DNA from: Dugong dugon
Lineage: Eukaryota; Chordata; Mammalia; Sirenia; Dugongidae
Direction: 5' to 3'
DNA: 64,000 nt
NCBI GenBank assembly: GCA_030035585.1
Contig: CM057475.1
Coordinates: forward strand, 6,552,100 to 6,616,099
Under the pieces are notes generated by a model. That model saw only the letters and a list, made by a program, of their open reading frames with translations. It did not search any database and had not been told where the DNA came from. A program made the position numbers and the translations under genes. Numbering within the stretch: the stretch's first letter is position 1; every line of letters begins with the position of its first letter. Below, in pieces: positions 1 through 10,250 of this stretch.

Positions 1-595
1 CATCGCGTCATCCTCACCGCGTCATCCTCATTGGGTCATCATCACTGTGTCATCATCACCGTGTCATCATCACTGTGTCATCCTCACTGTGTCATCCTCG
101 CCGCATCACTGCATCATCCTCGCTGTATTATCATCACTGCATCAAGCTCACTGCGTCATCCTCACTGTGTCATCTCATTGCATCATCCTCACTGCATCAT
201 CCTCACCGCGTCATCCTCACTGCGTCATCCTCACTAGGTAATCCTCACTGTGTCATCCTCATTGCATCATCATCACTGCGTCATCCTCACTATGTCATCT
301 TCACCGGGTCATCCTCACTGTGTCATCCTCACCGCGTCATCCTTACCGCGTCATCCTCACTGCGTCATCCTCACTAGGTCATCCTCACTGTGTCATCCTC
401 GCCGCGTCATCATCACTGCATCATCCTCACTGGGTCATCTTCACTGCATCATCCTCACTGTGTCATCCTCGCCGCATCACTGCGTCATCCTCACTGCGTC
501 ATCCTCACTGGGTCATCGTCACTGTGTCATTGTCTCTGCGTCATCCTCACTGTGTCATCCTCACTGTGTCATCCTCACGGCGTCGTACTCACTGC
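1..595. repeat. Higher-order duplicate A1 inside the minisatellite
   Basis: The order of variant units here is repeated almost base for base at 2892-3500. Shared rare variants include 'attgggtcatc', 'atcaagctc/gtcaagctc', 'aggtaatcc', 'catccttaccgcg' and 'gtcattgtctctgcg'. The spacing between matched positions is 2891 bp at the start and 2905 bp after about position 210, so copy 2 gained exactly one 14-bp unit. This is a block duplication of roughly 40 units. Confidence 0.85.
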
Positions 596-2891
596 GTCAT
601 CCTCACTGGGTCATCATCACTGCGTCATCCTCACTGCGTCATCATCACTGTGTCATCGTCCCTGCGTCATCCTCACTGTGTCATCCTCGCCGCATCACTG
701 CGTCATCCTCACTGCGTCATCCTCACTGGGTCATCGTCACTGTGTCATTGTCTCTGCGTCATCCTCACTGTGTCATCCTCACTGTGTCATCCTCACGGCG
801 TCATACTCACTGCGTCATCCTCACTGGGTCATCATCACTGCGTCATCCTCACTGGGTCATCATCACTGCGTCATCCTCACTGCGTCATCCTCACTGTATC
901 ATCCTCACTGTGTCATCCTCACTGCGTCATCCTCACTGCATCATCCTCACTGCGTCATCTTCACTGGGTCATCCTCACTGCGTCATCCTCAGTGCGTCAA
1001 CCTCACTGAGTCATCCTTACTGCGTCATCATCACTGTGTCATCCTCACTGCATCATCCTCACTGTGTCATCATCCATGTGGCATCCTCACTGCGTCATCC
1101 TCACTGTGTCATTCTCACTGTGTCATCCTCACTGTATCATCCTCACTGCATCATCCTCACTGGGTCATCATCACTGTGTCATCCTCACTGCGGCATCCTC
1201 GCCACGTCATCATCACTGCGTCATCCTCACTGTGTCATCCTCACTGGGTCATCCTCACTGTGTCATCCTCGCCACATCACTGCATCATCCTCGCTGCGTT
1301 ATCATCACTGCGTCATCCTCACTGCGTCTTCCTCACTGTGTCATCTCATTGCATCATCCTCACTGCGTCATTCTCACTGTGTCATCCTCACTGCGTCATC
1401 CTCACTGCGTCATCCTCGCTACGTCATCTTCACTGGGTCATCATTACTGTGTCATACTCACTGCGGCATCCTCGCCACGTCATCATCACTGCGTCATCGT
1501 CACTGTGTCATCCTCGCCGCATCACTGCATCATCCTCGCTGCGTTATCATCACTGCGTCATCCTCACTGCGTCATCCTCACTGTATCATCCTCACTGCGT
1601 CATCCTCACTGCGTCATCCTCACTGCATCATCCTCACTGCGTCATCTTCACTGGGTCATCATCACTGTGTCATCCTCACTGCGGCACCCTCGCCGCGTCA
1701 TCCTCACTGCGTCATCCTCACTGCATCAGCCTCGCTGCGTTATCATCACTGCTTCATCCTCACTGCGTCATCCTCACTGTGTCATCCTCACTGTGTCATC
1801 CTCACTGCGTCATCCTCACTGCATCATCCTCACTGCATCATCTTCACTGGGTCATCATCACTGTGTCATCCTCATTGTGGCATCCTCACTGCATCATCAT
1901 CACTGCGTCATCCTCACTGGGTCTTCATCACTGTGTCATCCTCACTGTGGCATCCTTGCCACGTCATCATCACCGTGTCATCATCACTGTGTCATCCTCA
2001 CTGTGTCATCCTCGCCGCATCACTGCATCATCCTCGCTGCGTTATCATCACTGCGTCATCCTCACTGCGTCATCCTCACTGTGTCATCTCATTGCATCAT
2101 CCTCACTGAGTCATTCTCACTGTGTCATCCTATCTGCGGCATCCTCGCCACATCATCATCACTGTGTCATCATCACCGTGTCATCATCACTGTGTCATCC
2201 TCACTGTTTCATCCTCGCCGCATCACTGCATCATCCTTGCTGCGTCATCATCACTGCGTCATCCTCACTGCAGCATCCTCGCCACGTCATCATCACTGTG
2301 TCATCATCACCGTGTCATCATCACTGTGTCATCCTCACTCTTTCATCCTCGCCGCATGACTGCATCATCCTTGCTGCGTCATCATCACTGCGTCATCCTC
2401 ACTGCGGCATCCTCGCCACGTCATCATCACTGTGTCATCATCACCATGTCATCATCACTGTGTAATCATCACCATGTCATCATCACTGTGTCATCCTCAC
2501 TGTGTCATCCTCGCCGCATCACTGCGTCATCCTCACTGAGTCATCCTCACTGGGTCATCATCACTGTGTCATCCTCACTGCGGCATCCTCGCCACGTCAT
2601 CATCACTGCATCATCATCACTGCGTCATCCTCACTGGTTCATCTTCACTGCATCATCCTCACTGTGTCATCGTCACCGCATCACTGCATCATCGTTGCTG
2701 CGTCATCCTCACTGCGTCATCCTCACTTTGTCATCCTCACTGGGTCATCCTCACTGTGTCTTCCTCACTGGGTCATCCTCACTGCGTCATCATCACTGTG
2801 TCATCCTCACTGTGTCATCCTCACTGCGTCATCCTCACTGTGTCAATCTCACTGTGTCTTCATCACCGTGTCATTCTCACGGCGTCATTCT

Positions 2892-3500
2892 CATTGCGTC
2901 ATCCTCACCGCGTCATCCTCATTGGGTCATCATGACTGTGTCATCATCACCGTGTCATCATCACTGTGTCATCCTCACTGTGTCATCCTCGCCGCATCAC
3001 TGCATCATCCTCGCTGCATTATCATCACTGCGTCAAGCTCACTGCGTCATCCTCACTGTGTCATCTCATTGCATCATCCTCACTGCGTCATCCTCACTGC
3101 ATCATCCTCACCGCGTCATCCTCACTGCGTCATCCTCACTAGGTAATCCTCACTGTGTCATCCTCATTGCATCATCATCACTGCGTCATCCTCACTACGT
3201 CATCCTCACCGGGTCATCCTCACTGTGTCATCCTCACCGCGTCATCCTTACCGCGTCATCCTCACTGCGTCATCCTCACTAGGTCATCCTCACTGTGTCA
3301 TCCTCGCCGCGTCATCATCACTGCATCATCCTCACTGGGTCATCTTCACTGCATCATCCTCACTGTGTCATCCTCGCCGCATCACTGCGTCATCCTCACT
3401 GCGTCATCCTCACTGGGTCATCGTCACTGTGTCATTGTCTCTGCGTCATCCTCACTGTGTCATCCTCACTGTGTCATCCTCACAGCGTCATACTCACCGC
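2892..3500. repeat. Higher-order duplicate A2 inside the minisatellite
   Basis: Second copy of the variant-unit series at 1-595, longer by one 14-bp unit. Only scattered substitutions separate the copies, for example 'gtcatcttcaccggg' against 'gtcatcctcaccggg'. That closeness suggests a recent unequal exchange or gene conversion compared with the general divergence of units in the array. Confidence 0.85.
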
Positions 3501-3678
3501 GTCATCCTCACTGCGTCATCCTCATTGGGTCATCATCACTGTGTCATCCTCACTGCGTCATCATCACTGTGTCATCCTCACTGGGTCATCCTCACCTCGT
3601 CATCCTCACTCTGTCGTCCTCACTGGGTCTTCCTCACTGCGTCATCATTACTGTGTCATCATCCCTGCGTCATCCTCA

Positions 3679-4390
3679 CGGCGTCATACTCACCGCGTCA
3701 TCCTCACTGCGTCATCCTCACTGGGTCATCTTCGCCGCGTCATCCTCACTGGGTCATCATCACTCGGTCATACTCACTGCATCATCCTCACTGTGTCATC
3801 CTCGCTGCATCATTGCATCATCCTTGCTGCGTCATCATCACTGCGTCATCCTCACGGCATCATCCTCACTGTGTCATCCTCACTGTGTCATCCTCACGGC
3901 GTCATCCTCACCGCGTCATCCTCACTGGGTCATCATCACTGCATCATCCTCACTGTGTCATCATCACTGTGTCATCGTCCCTGCGTCATCCTCACTGTGT
4001 CATCCTCACTGTGTCATCCTCACGGCGTCATACTCACCACGTCATCCTCACTGCGTCATCCTCACTGGGTCATCTTCGCCGCGTCATCCTCACTGGGTCG
4101 TCATCACTCGGTCATACTCAGTGCATCATCCTCACTGTGTCATCCTCGCTGCATCACTGCATTATCCTTGCTGCGTCATCATCACTGCGTCATCCTCACT
4201 GTGTCATCCTCACTGCATCATCCTCACTGGGTCATCTTCGCCGCGTCATCCTCACTGGGTCGTCATCACTCGGTCATACTCACTGCATCATCCTCACTGT
4301 GTCATCCTCGCTGCATCACTGCATCATCCTTGCTGCGTCATCATCACTGCGTCATCCTCACGGCATCATCCTCACTGTGTCATCCTCACT
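3679..4390. repeat. Local higher-order repeat series (three copies)
   Basis: A run of variant units starting 'gggtcatcttcgccgcg', passing through 'cactcggtcatactca' and ending 'ccttgctgcgtcatcatc', occurs at 3723, 4067 and 4229 (spacings 344 and 162 bp). The first two copies also share the preceding 'cacggcgtcatactcacc' (3679 and 4021). This is a second, younger layer of block amplification in the same array. Confidence 0.8.
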
Positions 4391-5696
4391 GGGTCATCCT
4401 CACTGCGTCATCCTCACTGCGTCATCCTCACTGCCTCATCCTCACTGCGTCATCCTCACTGCGTCATCCTCACTGTGTCATCCTCACTGCGGCATCCTCA
4501 CCACGTCATCATCACTGAGTCATCCTCGCCGCGTTATCATCACTGTGTCATCCTCACTGTGTCATCCTCACTGCGTCATCCTCACTGTGTCATCCTCACT
4601 GTGTCATCCTCGCCGCATCACTGCGTCATCCCAGCTGCGTCATCATCACTGCGTCATCCTCACCGCATCATCCTCACTGCGTCATCCTCACCATGTCATC
4701 ATCACTCCCTCATCCTCACTGCGTCATCCTCGCTGCGTCATCATCACTGTGTCATCCTCACTGGGTCATCCCCACTACGTCATCCTCGCCGCGTCATCCT
4801 CACTGCGTTATCCTCACTTGGTCATCCTCGCCACGTCATCGTCATTGAGTCATCATCACTGTGTCATCATCACTCCCTCATCCTCACTGTGTCATCCTCA
4901 TTGCGTCATCCTCACTGTGTCATCCTCACTGTGTCATCCTCACCACATCATCCTCGCCGTGTCATCATCACTGTGTCATCCTCACTGCGTCATCCTCACT
5001 GGGTCATCCTCACCACGTCATCCTCACTGAGTCATCATCTCTGTGTCATCATCACTCCCTCATCCTCACTGTGTCATCCTCACTGCGTCATTGTCACTGG
5101 GTCATCTTCACTGTGTCATCTTCACTGCGTCATCATCACTGTGTCATCCTCACTGGGTCATCACCACTGCGTCATCCTTGCTGCGTCATCATCACTTTGT
5201 CATCCTCACTGCATCATCCTCGCCGCATCATCCTCACTGCGTCATCCTCGCCGCGTCGTCATCACTGCATCATCTTCACCGTGTCACCATCACTATGTCA
5301 TCTTCACTGCGTCATCCTCACCGTGTCATCCTCGCCGTGTCATCATCACCGCGTCATCCTCACCGCGTCATTGTCACTGTGTCATCCTCACTGCATCATC
5401 CTCGCCGCGTCATCATCACTGTGTCATCATCACTATGTCATCCTCACTGGGTCATTCCCGCTGCGTCATCGTCACTGTGTCATCCTCACTGGGTCATCTC
5501 CGCCGCGTCATCATCACTGTGTCATCCTCTCTGGGTCATCCTCGCCGTGTCATCCTCACTGCCTCATCCTCACTGGGTCAATCCCACCGCGTCATCGTCA
5601 CTGTGTCATCTCCACTGCATCATCCTCACTGCATCATTCTCACTGCATCATCCTCACTGCGTCTTCCTCGCTGCATCATCCTCACTGCATCGCACA

Positions 5697-5974
5697 GATA
5701 GACATACAGGCAAGAGAGCGAAGGCCCAAGCGGTTAAATACATGGCCCAAACTCACAGAAGCAGCAAAAGGTGAGGCTGGAGCTGGAATTCAGGGACAGT
5801 AGTGCACACCAAAGTATGTGCCCATCCTGCCATGCTGCCTCCCAGAAGCCTTCAAACATGGATCACAGGTGCCAGTTAGACCCACTTCTGCTTTCACACC
5901 TCACTTCTGGGATGCTTGCCATAGCTACCAAGAACTTTGGGAGGCCCGGCAAGGAGAGCCTGTATGGCTGAGCT
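5697..5974. other. Right flank of the minisatellite, no feature
   Basis: Unique-looking sequence directly after the array. I see no gene, RNA or recognisable repeat. The short open frame that extends the repeat reading frame through 5697-5802 is a run-on of the minisatellite frame. Confidence 0.6.
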
Positions 5975-6140
5975 GCTAAGATCATGGATCTTGGCCTCAG
6001 GGATACAAGGGTTCCATGCCAGCTATGTGGCCTTGGGCCTGTGACTTGATTTCTCCAAACTTCCATTTGGTACCTACAAACCAGTGTCTACAACTGTTGC
6101 AAATATTAAATAAGATGATGCAAGTACTTACACAGAAAGA
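5975..6140 (+). mobile_element. MIR SINE remnant
   Basis: The order of motifs matches the MIR core: a 'ggttccatgccagct' stretch, then 'tatgtggccttgggcctgtgac' in place of the family's 'tgtgtgaccttgggcaagt', then 'aatattaaataagatgatg'. It is an ancient, diverged copy. The family assignment is from remembered consensus, without alignment. Confidence 0.6.
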
Positions 6141-7029
6141 TTATACATAGATACAACAGCCGTAACTACTCTGGCCCTATCATGGTTGGGTTGGAGGGCA
6201 ACAGCAGGTCTGCACTGATTAAAAGCTTAAAAGCTTGGGGCTGGGGTGTGGGTGAGTGGAGGACAGTGGGGCTGTGACCACACAGCCACAGAAACAAACC
6301 AGGGGCGTCTCCATACACTTGTAGCGAGTAATTTCCAGGAAAAAGAGAGAAACATGGGTGTGGTATGCTACCATTTTTTAAAGAGAAGAAACAAATATGA
6401 CTGCATTTATATGTGTTTTCTTATATTAAAATAAAAATGGAAAGATAAATAAAAAAATAAAATGGTTACCTACAGGGAAGGTTGGGAACAGGTTGGTGGG
6501 GATAGGGATAGGAGCTAGACTCTGAATCTACCTAGTTTTGTAGACTGGTTACTTGGAACCATGTATCTTAAATAATTATACAACTAAATTAAATCAAAAT
6601 GAAAAGAAAGAGGGTCCGTAAAATTTGAGAGCAAAATGAAATAAACGAACTTAACATGTGGGTGGCACAATTTCACACAGAGAAATTATTTCAAATGATT
6701 CTAAAATACAGTAATTTGAAGTAACACTTATAGTAGGGTTATACCCTAACACTAAATTAACTGTAAAATAGGGTTTTTGTAGTGAAACTATAAAATAAAA
6801 ACAAACAAACAAAAACAACTGTTCTCATTGGCAATAATACTGTTCTCATTACTAATTGTCAATAATAATATTTCAGCATTATTAAGTTGAAATATAGATA
6901 GATGCAAATAAAGCAAATTAGTAAATATATTAATGTCATTAGAAATCAAATTTGTTTAGTGTGAGAGCAAAGAAGTAAATATAAAATCAAAATATTACTT
7001 AAAACTCTGTAGTCACATGCGGTTGATTC
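6141..7029. other. AT-rich intergenic DNA, no gene
   Basis: AT-rich, with short A-rich tracts (6420-6470, 6790-6820). The part at 6340-6600 looks like the 3' portion of an old LINE but I cannot place it in a family. No coding signal. Confidence 0.5.
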
Positions 7030-7710
7030 TTGTAGTTGCAGTGGGCATGTTCCATAATGTCACTGCAGGCACTGAATTAGTGAATGCTGAACCATTGCTC
7101 CTAGGACATATATGGGGTTAGATTCCTGTGAGTCTCTGTTCCCAACATTTCCATGAACCGATCAATCCATAACCCTGTTTTATGTGTGTAACACTTCCAT
7201 TTTAATATATATTGCTGATTCATCAACACTGAACTCACAGACAACAGCCCTATAACTCACGCCTGAACGAAGCTTGTCTGACACACGTATTTTCTCCCTA
7301 AGGCACGTCACAGCCTTCTTGCACTTGGAAACACTAGACAGCACTTCAGCACTGTGCTTGGGGGCCACTTCAAACAGCGAAATCACCCACAAAAAGCACA
7401 AAACAGCAAAAACCATGGCATCAAATAGACTGTGAAAAGGACACTTGCTTGCAGTATGATAGCTGAAACAAGAAGTCAGAGTCTTGCCTTGTTTGACCTC
7501 AGCTGGAAACGCATGTGTCAGATGACTCAAATTTTTCCCTGCTCTGTGCATGTCTGTGAGTGACTGCAAAAGCATCACTAATAGGAGAATTTGCAAATAC
7601 GGAGTCAGAGGATAATGAGAATTGGCAGTATTTGAATAGCCATATGAGCCCTTGATACACTTTCTCTGTAAATAAGAAGTATTTCCTACTGGAAAAGCCT
7701 AGAAACAATG
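7030..7710 (-). mobile_element. Tigger-like (pogo/mariner superfamily) DNA transposon remnant
   Basis: The stretch 'gaattagtgaatgctgaaccattgctcctagg' region through the 'cagccttcttgcacttgg' region resembles a Tigger-type element common in placental genomes. The minus strand carries a broken frame at 7596-7180 whose C-terminal half reads like the helix-turn-helix segment of a pogo-type transposase (KKAVTCLREKIRVSDKLRSG followed by a YRAVVCEFSVDES-like recognition helix). No DDE catalytic region is present. It is a fossil without activity. Family naming rests on recognition, not on a search. Confidence 0.55.
7180..7596 (-). pseudogene. Transposase DNA-binding-domain remnant
   Basis: A 138-codon open stretch inside the Tigger-like element. 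Residues about 85-130 resemble the CENP-B/pogo-type N-terminal helix-turn-helix. The first ~80 residues look like read-through of non-coding element sequence. There is no acidic catalytic triad and the frame ends right after the HTH, so it cannot encode a working transposase. Confidence 0.4.
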
Positions 7711-8188
7711 ATCAACACAATAGCAACATCATTTGTACATGGATTTTTGTCTCTGAATATCATTTCTCGTTAAAAAGAACAAAGCATTCCCAGGGAATGC
7801 TTCAGAAGAATCTGGAACACATAATCATAATGGTAAAAATTACTGGGATCATGTGGAAAGAACATGAAGAAGCTCCCACTAGTTAAAGATGGAAGAGTTT
7901 GTACAACAATAAGAATAAAAACCGCAGTGGACTGAAACACATTGGATATGTTTAAATCCATGAATTCACAGAGATACTGAAAAACAAAAAACCCAGACAG
8001 CTCTGAGAGTTTGGAGGATATTAGGGAACGGCTTCATTCTTCTGACAAGTGGAAAAGTACCGAGTACTGGACGAGGGCCATCAATGGGCTTCCTGTGAAA
8101 ATGCACGTCACCTGTGAAGTATTCTTGCCCCCGCCCCACCAAAAAAAAAAATCGAAGCTAAATCAGAACAAGCACCTAAACCTGGTAT
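7711..8188. other. Intergenic, no gene
   Basis: AT-rich sequence, possibly an old LINE fragment, that I cannot classify. No coding or RNA feature is seen. Confidence 0.5.
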
Positions 8189-8597
8189 TGTGGATTGAAA
8201 TGTGTCCGCCTCAAACTATGTGTTGAAATCCTAACCCCTGTACCTGTAAATATAACCCTGTTTAGAAATAGAGGTTTTCTTTTGGTATGTTAATGGGGTC
8301 GTACCAGTGTAAGGTGGGTCTAAACCTAGTCAATTCTGAGATATAGAAAGAGCAGAGCAGACAGACACACAAGGAGAAGCGGAAGACAGATGACAGAGAC
8401 AGATGCAGCGACAAGCCCAGGGATGCCAAGTAACTCAAAGGAAGACCAGGGGACTCGTCAGACCTCCTAAGGCTGCTGATAAGGAAGGACCTGAATTTGG
8501 ACTTCTAGCCTCCTGAACTGTAAGAAAATCCATTTTTGTTCTTTAAAGCCATTCTCCTGTGGTATTTGTGTTACAGCAACACCGGGTAACTATGACA
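8189..8597 (+). mobile_element. MaLR-like solo LTR
   Basis: Starts with a 'tgtggattgaaatgtgtcc' type 5' end, contains the 'aaatcctaacccctgtacctg' and 'gacttctagcctcctgaactg' blocks, and ends 'ggtaactatgaca'. These are landmarks of ERVL-MaLR LTRs of the MLT1 type. A TG start and a CA-type end are kept. I see no convincing 5-bp target duplication. No internal retroviral sequence is attached. Confidence 0.65.
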
Positions 8598-9080
8598 TAC
8601 CAGGATTTAACTATCAGATTGCAGGAATCACAGGAACAGAGGAACTGTTAAATGACATCAAGAAGATGCAATCAGCAAAGTTGAAGGTGTGGGAAACTCT
8701 GTAGGACAAGTGACCAGTTTCTTTAACAAATAAATTGTTGAGAAGGAAGCAGGTGGGGCTTACAGATTTAAATACACTGAAGATAAAATACACTTCCATC
8801 AAATGCCATATATAGACCCTGTCTGAATACTGATTCAAACGAACTATTTATAGTAAAGTTTTATAAAACAATTCAGGAAATTCGAATGCTACTGGGTATG
8901 TGATAATATTAAAGAATCACTGATAATTTTTTTAAGTGGATGATAGTATTTTGTTGAAAAAAGAGGTTTTATTGTTTAGAGATACCTGCACTAATATTTA
9001 TGAATAAAGTGATATACGTTTGGGACTTACTTCAAAGTAATGCAGTGCATAGGAGAATGGGTAGGGGCATAGAGAAAACA
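8598..9080. other. Intergenic, no gene
   Basis: AT-rich DNA without a recognisable gene or repeat. A weak resemblance to old LINE sequence was not strong enough to call. Confidence 0.5.
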
Positions 9081-9475
9081 AGGAGCCTTGGTGGCACAGT
9101 GGTTAAGTGCTTGGTCGCTTTGAACCCACCAGCTGCTCTGCAGGAGGAAAGACAAGGCAGTCTGCTTCTGGAAAGATGCCAAACCCAAACACATTGCTGT
9201 GGAGTCGATTACGACTCATAGTGATGCTATTAGACTGAGTAGAACTGCCCCATAGGGTTTCCAAGGCTGTAATTTTATGGAAGCAGACTGCCGCATCTTT
9301 CTCTCACAGAGAGGCTGGTGGATTTCAACTGCTAACCTTTCAGCTGGCAGCTGAGCGCTTAATCACTGTGCTACCATGGCTCCTTCCATAAAGATTGCAG
9401 CCTAGCAAACCCTATGGGGCAGTTCTACTCTGTCATGTAGGGTTGCTATGAGTTGGAATAGACACACAAAAACAA
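9081..9475 (+). mobile_element. Afrotherian tRNA-type SINE, split by a second SINE
   Basis: The head 'aggagccttggtggcacag' with an A-box-like 'tggcacagtgg' begins at 9081. The body runs to 9179, is broken, and resumes at about 9390 with 'gattgcagcctagcaaaccc', ending with the RTE-like tail 'gctatgagttggaatagac'. Between the halves lies an antisense SINE of the same broad family. Confidence 0.85.
9180..9389 (-). mobile_element. Antisense SINE inserted into the outer SINE
   Basis: Reads as the reverse complement of the family: tail 'gtcgattacgactcatag' near the left end and head 'ctaccatggctcc' at the right end. It is flanked by aaagatgc (9172-9179) and aaagattgc (9390-9398), a short imperfect duplication of the outer SINE's own sequence. 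This fixes the order of the two insertions. Confidence 0.8.
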
Positions 9476-9791
9476 CAGAGGAAGTAAGCTGAGGGGGAGG
9501 TGGGAGGTAGAGGGAAGGAGAGAGGCGGACAGTGAGAGGAGGTCCTCTGCCAGCTTCCAGGGCATGATCTAGGACTGTCCCTGGGCCACATAGCAGAGGA
9601 GGTGGCTCCTGGGCCTGCCTGGCCCGTCCCACAGACTCCAGTCTGTCTGGTGACCTCACTAAGGGCTACTTGATATCTAGTGGTTTTCAGGAGGCCAACA
9701 TCTCTACGACACTGGCAAGTACACACAACATCAGAAACAAATAAACGTCCAACTTTGGAGGCTGGTTAAATAAATTATTGTCAATAGTTTC
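9476..9791. other. Intergenic, no gene
   Basis: Purine-rich stretch at 9480-9545 followed by unique sequence. Nothing further is recognised. Confidence 0.5.
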
Positions 9792-9832
9792 CTTAAAAAT
9801 TAGGTAATAAAGTAACACTTAAAATAAGAGAA
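9792..9832. repeat. Left 41-bp target-site duplication of the RTE
   Basis: Begins cttaaaaattaggtaataaa and ends taagagaa. It recurs at 12656-12696 with a single mismatch (T at 9826 against G). Confidence 0.92.
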
Positions 9833-10250
9833 TGTACAACAGCAAAATGTGCAAAGACCTGGAGTTAGAAAACCAAAAGGGAAGAACATGCTCAGCATTT
9901 CTCAAAATGAAAGAACCAAAGAAAAAATTCAAGTCTTGAGTTGCAATATTGAAGGATTCTATAGGCAAAAAATTGAACAATGCAGGAAGCATCAAATAAG
10001 ATGGAAGGAATACACAGAGCCACTGTACCAAATCAAAAAGTATTGGATGACATTCAACCATTTTAGGAGATAGCATATGATCAAGAACCAATGGTACTGA
10101 GGGAAGAAGTCCAAGCTTCACTGAAGGCATTGGCGAAATACAAGGTTCCAGGAATTGACGGAATATCTATTGAGCTGTTTCAACAAATGGAAGCAATGCT
10201 GAAAGCACTCACTCTTCTGTGCCAAGAAATTTGGAAGAGAGCTACCTGGC

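Larger units (their letters stand above)
1..5696. repeat. 14-bp minisatellite array, ~5.7 kb, open at left edge
   Basis: Head-to-tail copies of a 14-bp unit, typically gtcatcctcactgc, fill the interval (about 400 units by length) and stop abruptly near 5696, where unique sequence begins. Units differ mainly at three dinucleotides that alternate between CG, TG and CA. Shortened units act as landmarks: an 8-bp remnant after 'gccgc' (for example near 477, 695, 3382) and the 'tgtcatctcattg' junction at 168, 1339, 2082 and 3059. Because 14 is not a multiple of 3, each + frame reads through the same 14-residue cycle (SSSLRHPHCVILTA-like), so long open frames appear in all three + frames. The minus frames are broken because the complement carries TGA in every unit. 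No coding function is supported. The array continues past base 1, so its true length is unknown. Confidence 0.97.

Noticed and set aside
1..5696. CRISPR-like array
   Set aside because: There are no unique spacers between repeats; units are directly adjacent, and the surrounding DNA is mammalian.
1..5696. Telomeric or centromeric satellite
   Set aside because: The unit is unrelated to TTAGGG and too short for alphoid-type satellites. No other evidence for a subtelomeric location, apart from the general density of minisatellites, which is not specific.
31..5802. Proteins of 200-850 residues in the forward frames of the first 5.8 kb
   Set aside because: They are translations of the 14-bp tandem repeat. 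Three overlapping frames give the same 14-residue cycle, and there is no non-repeat domain or start-site logic.
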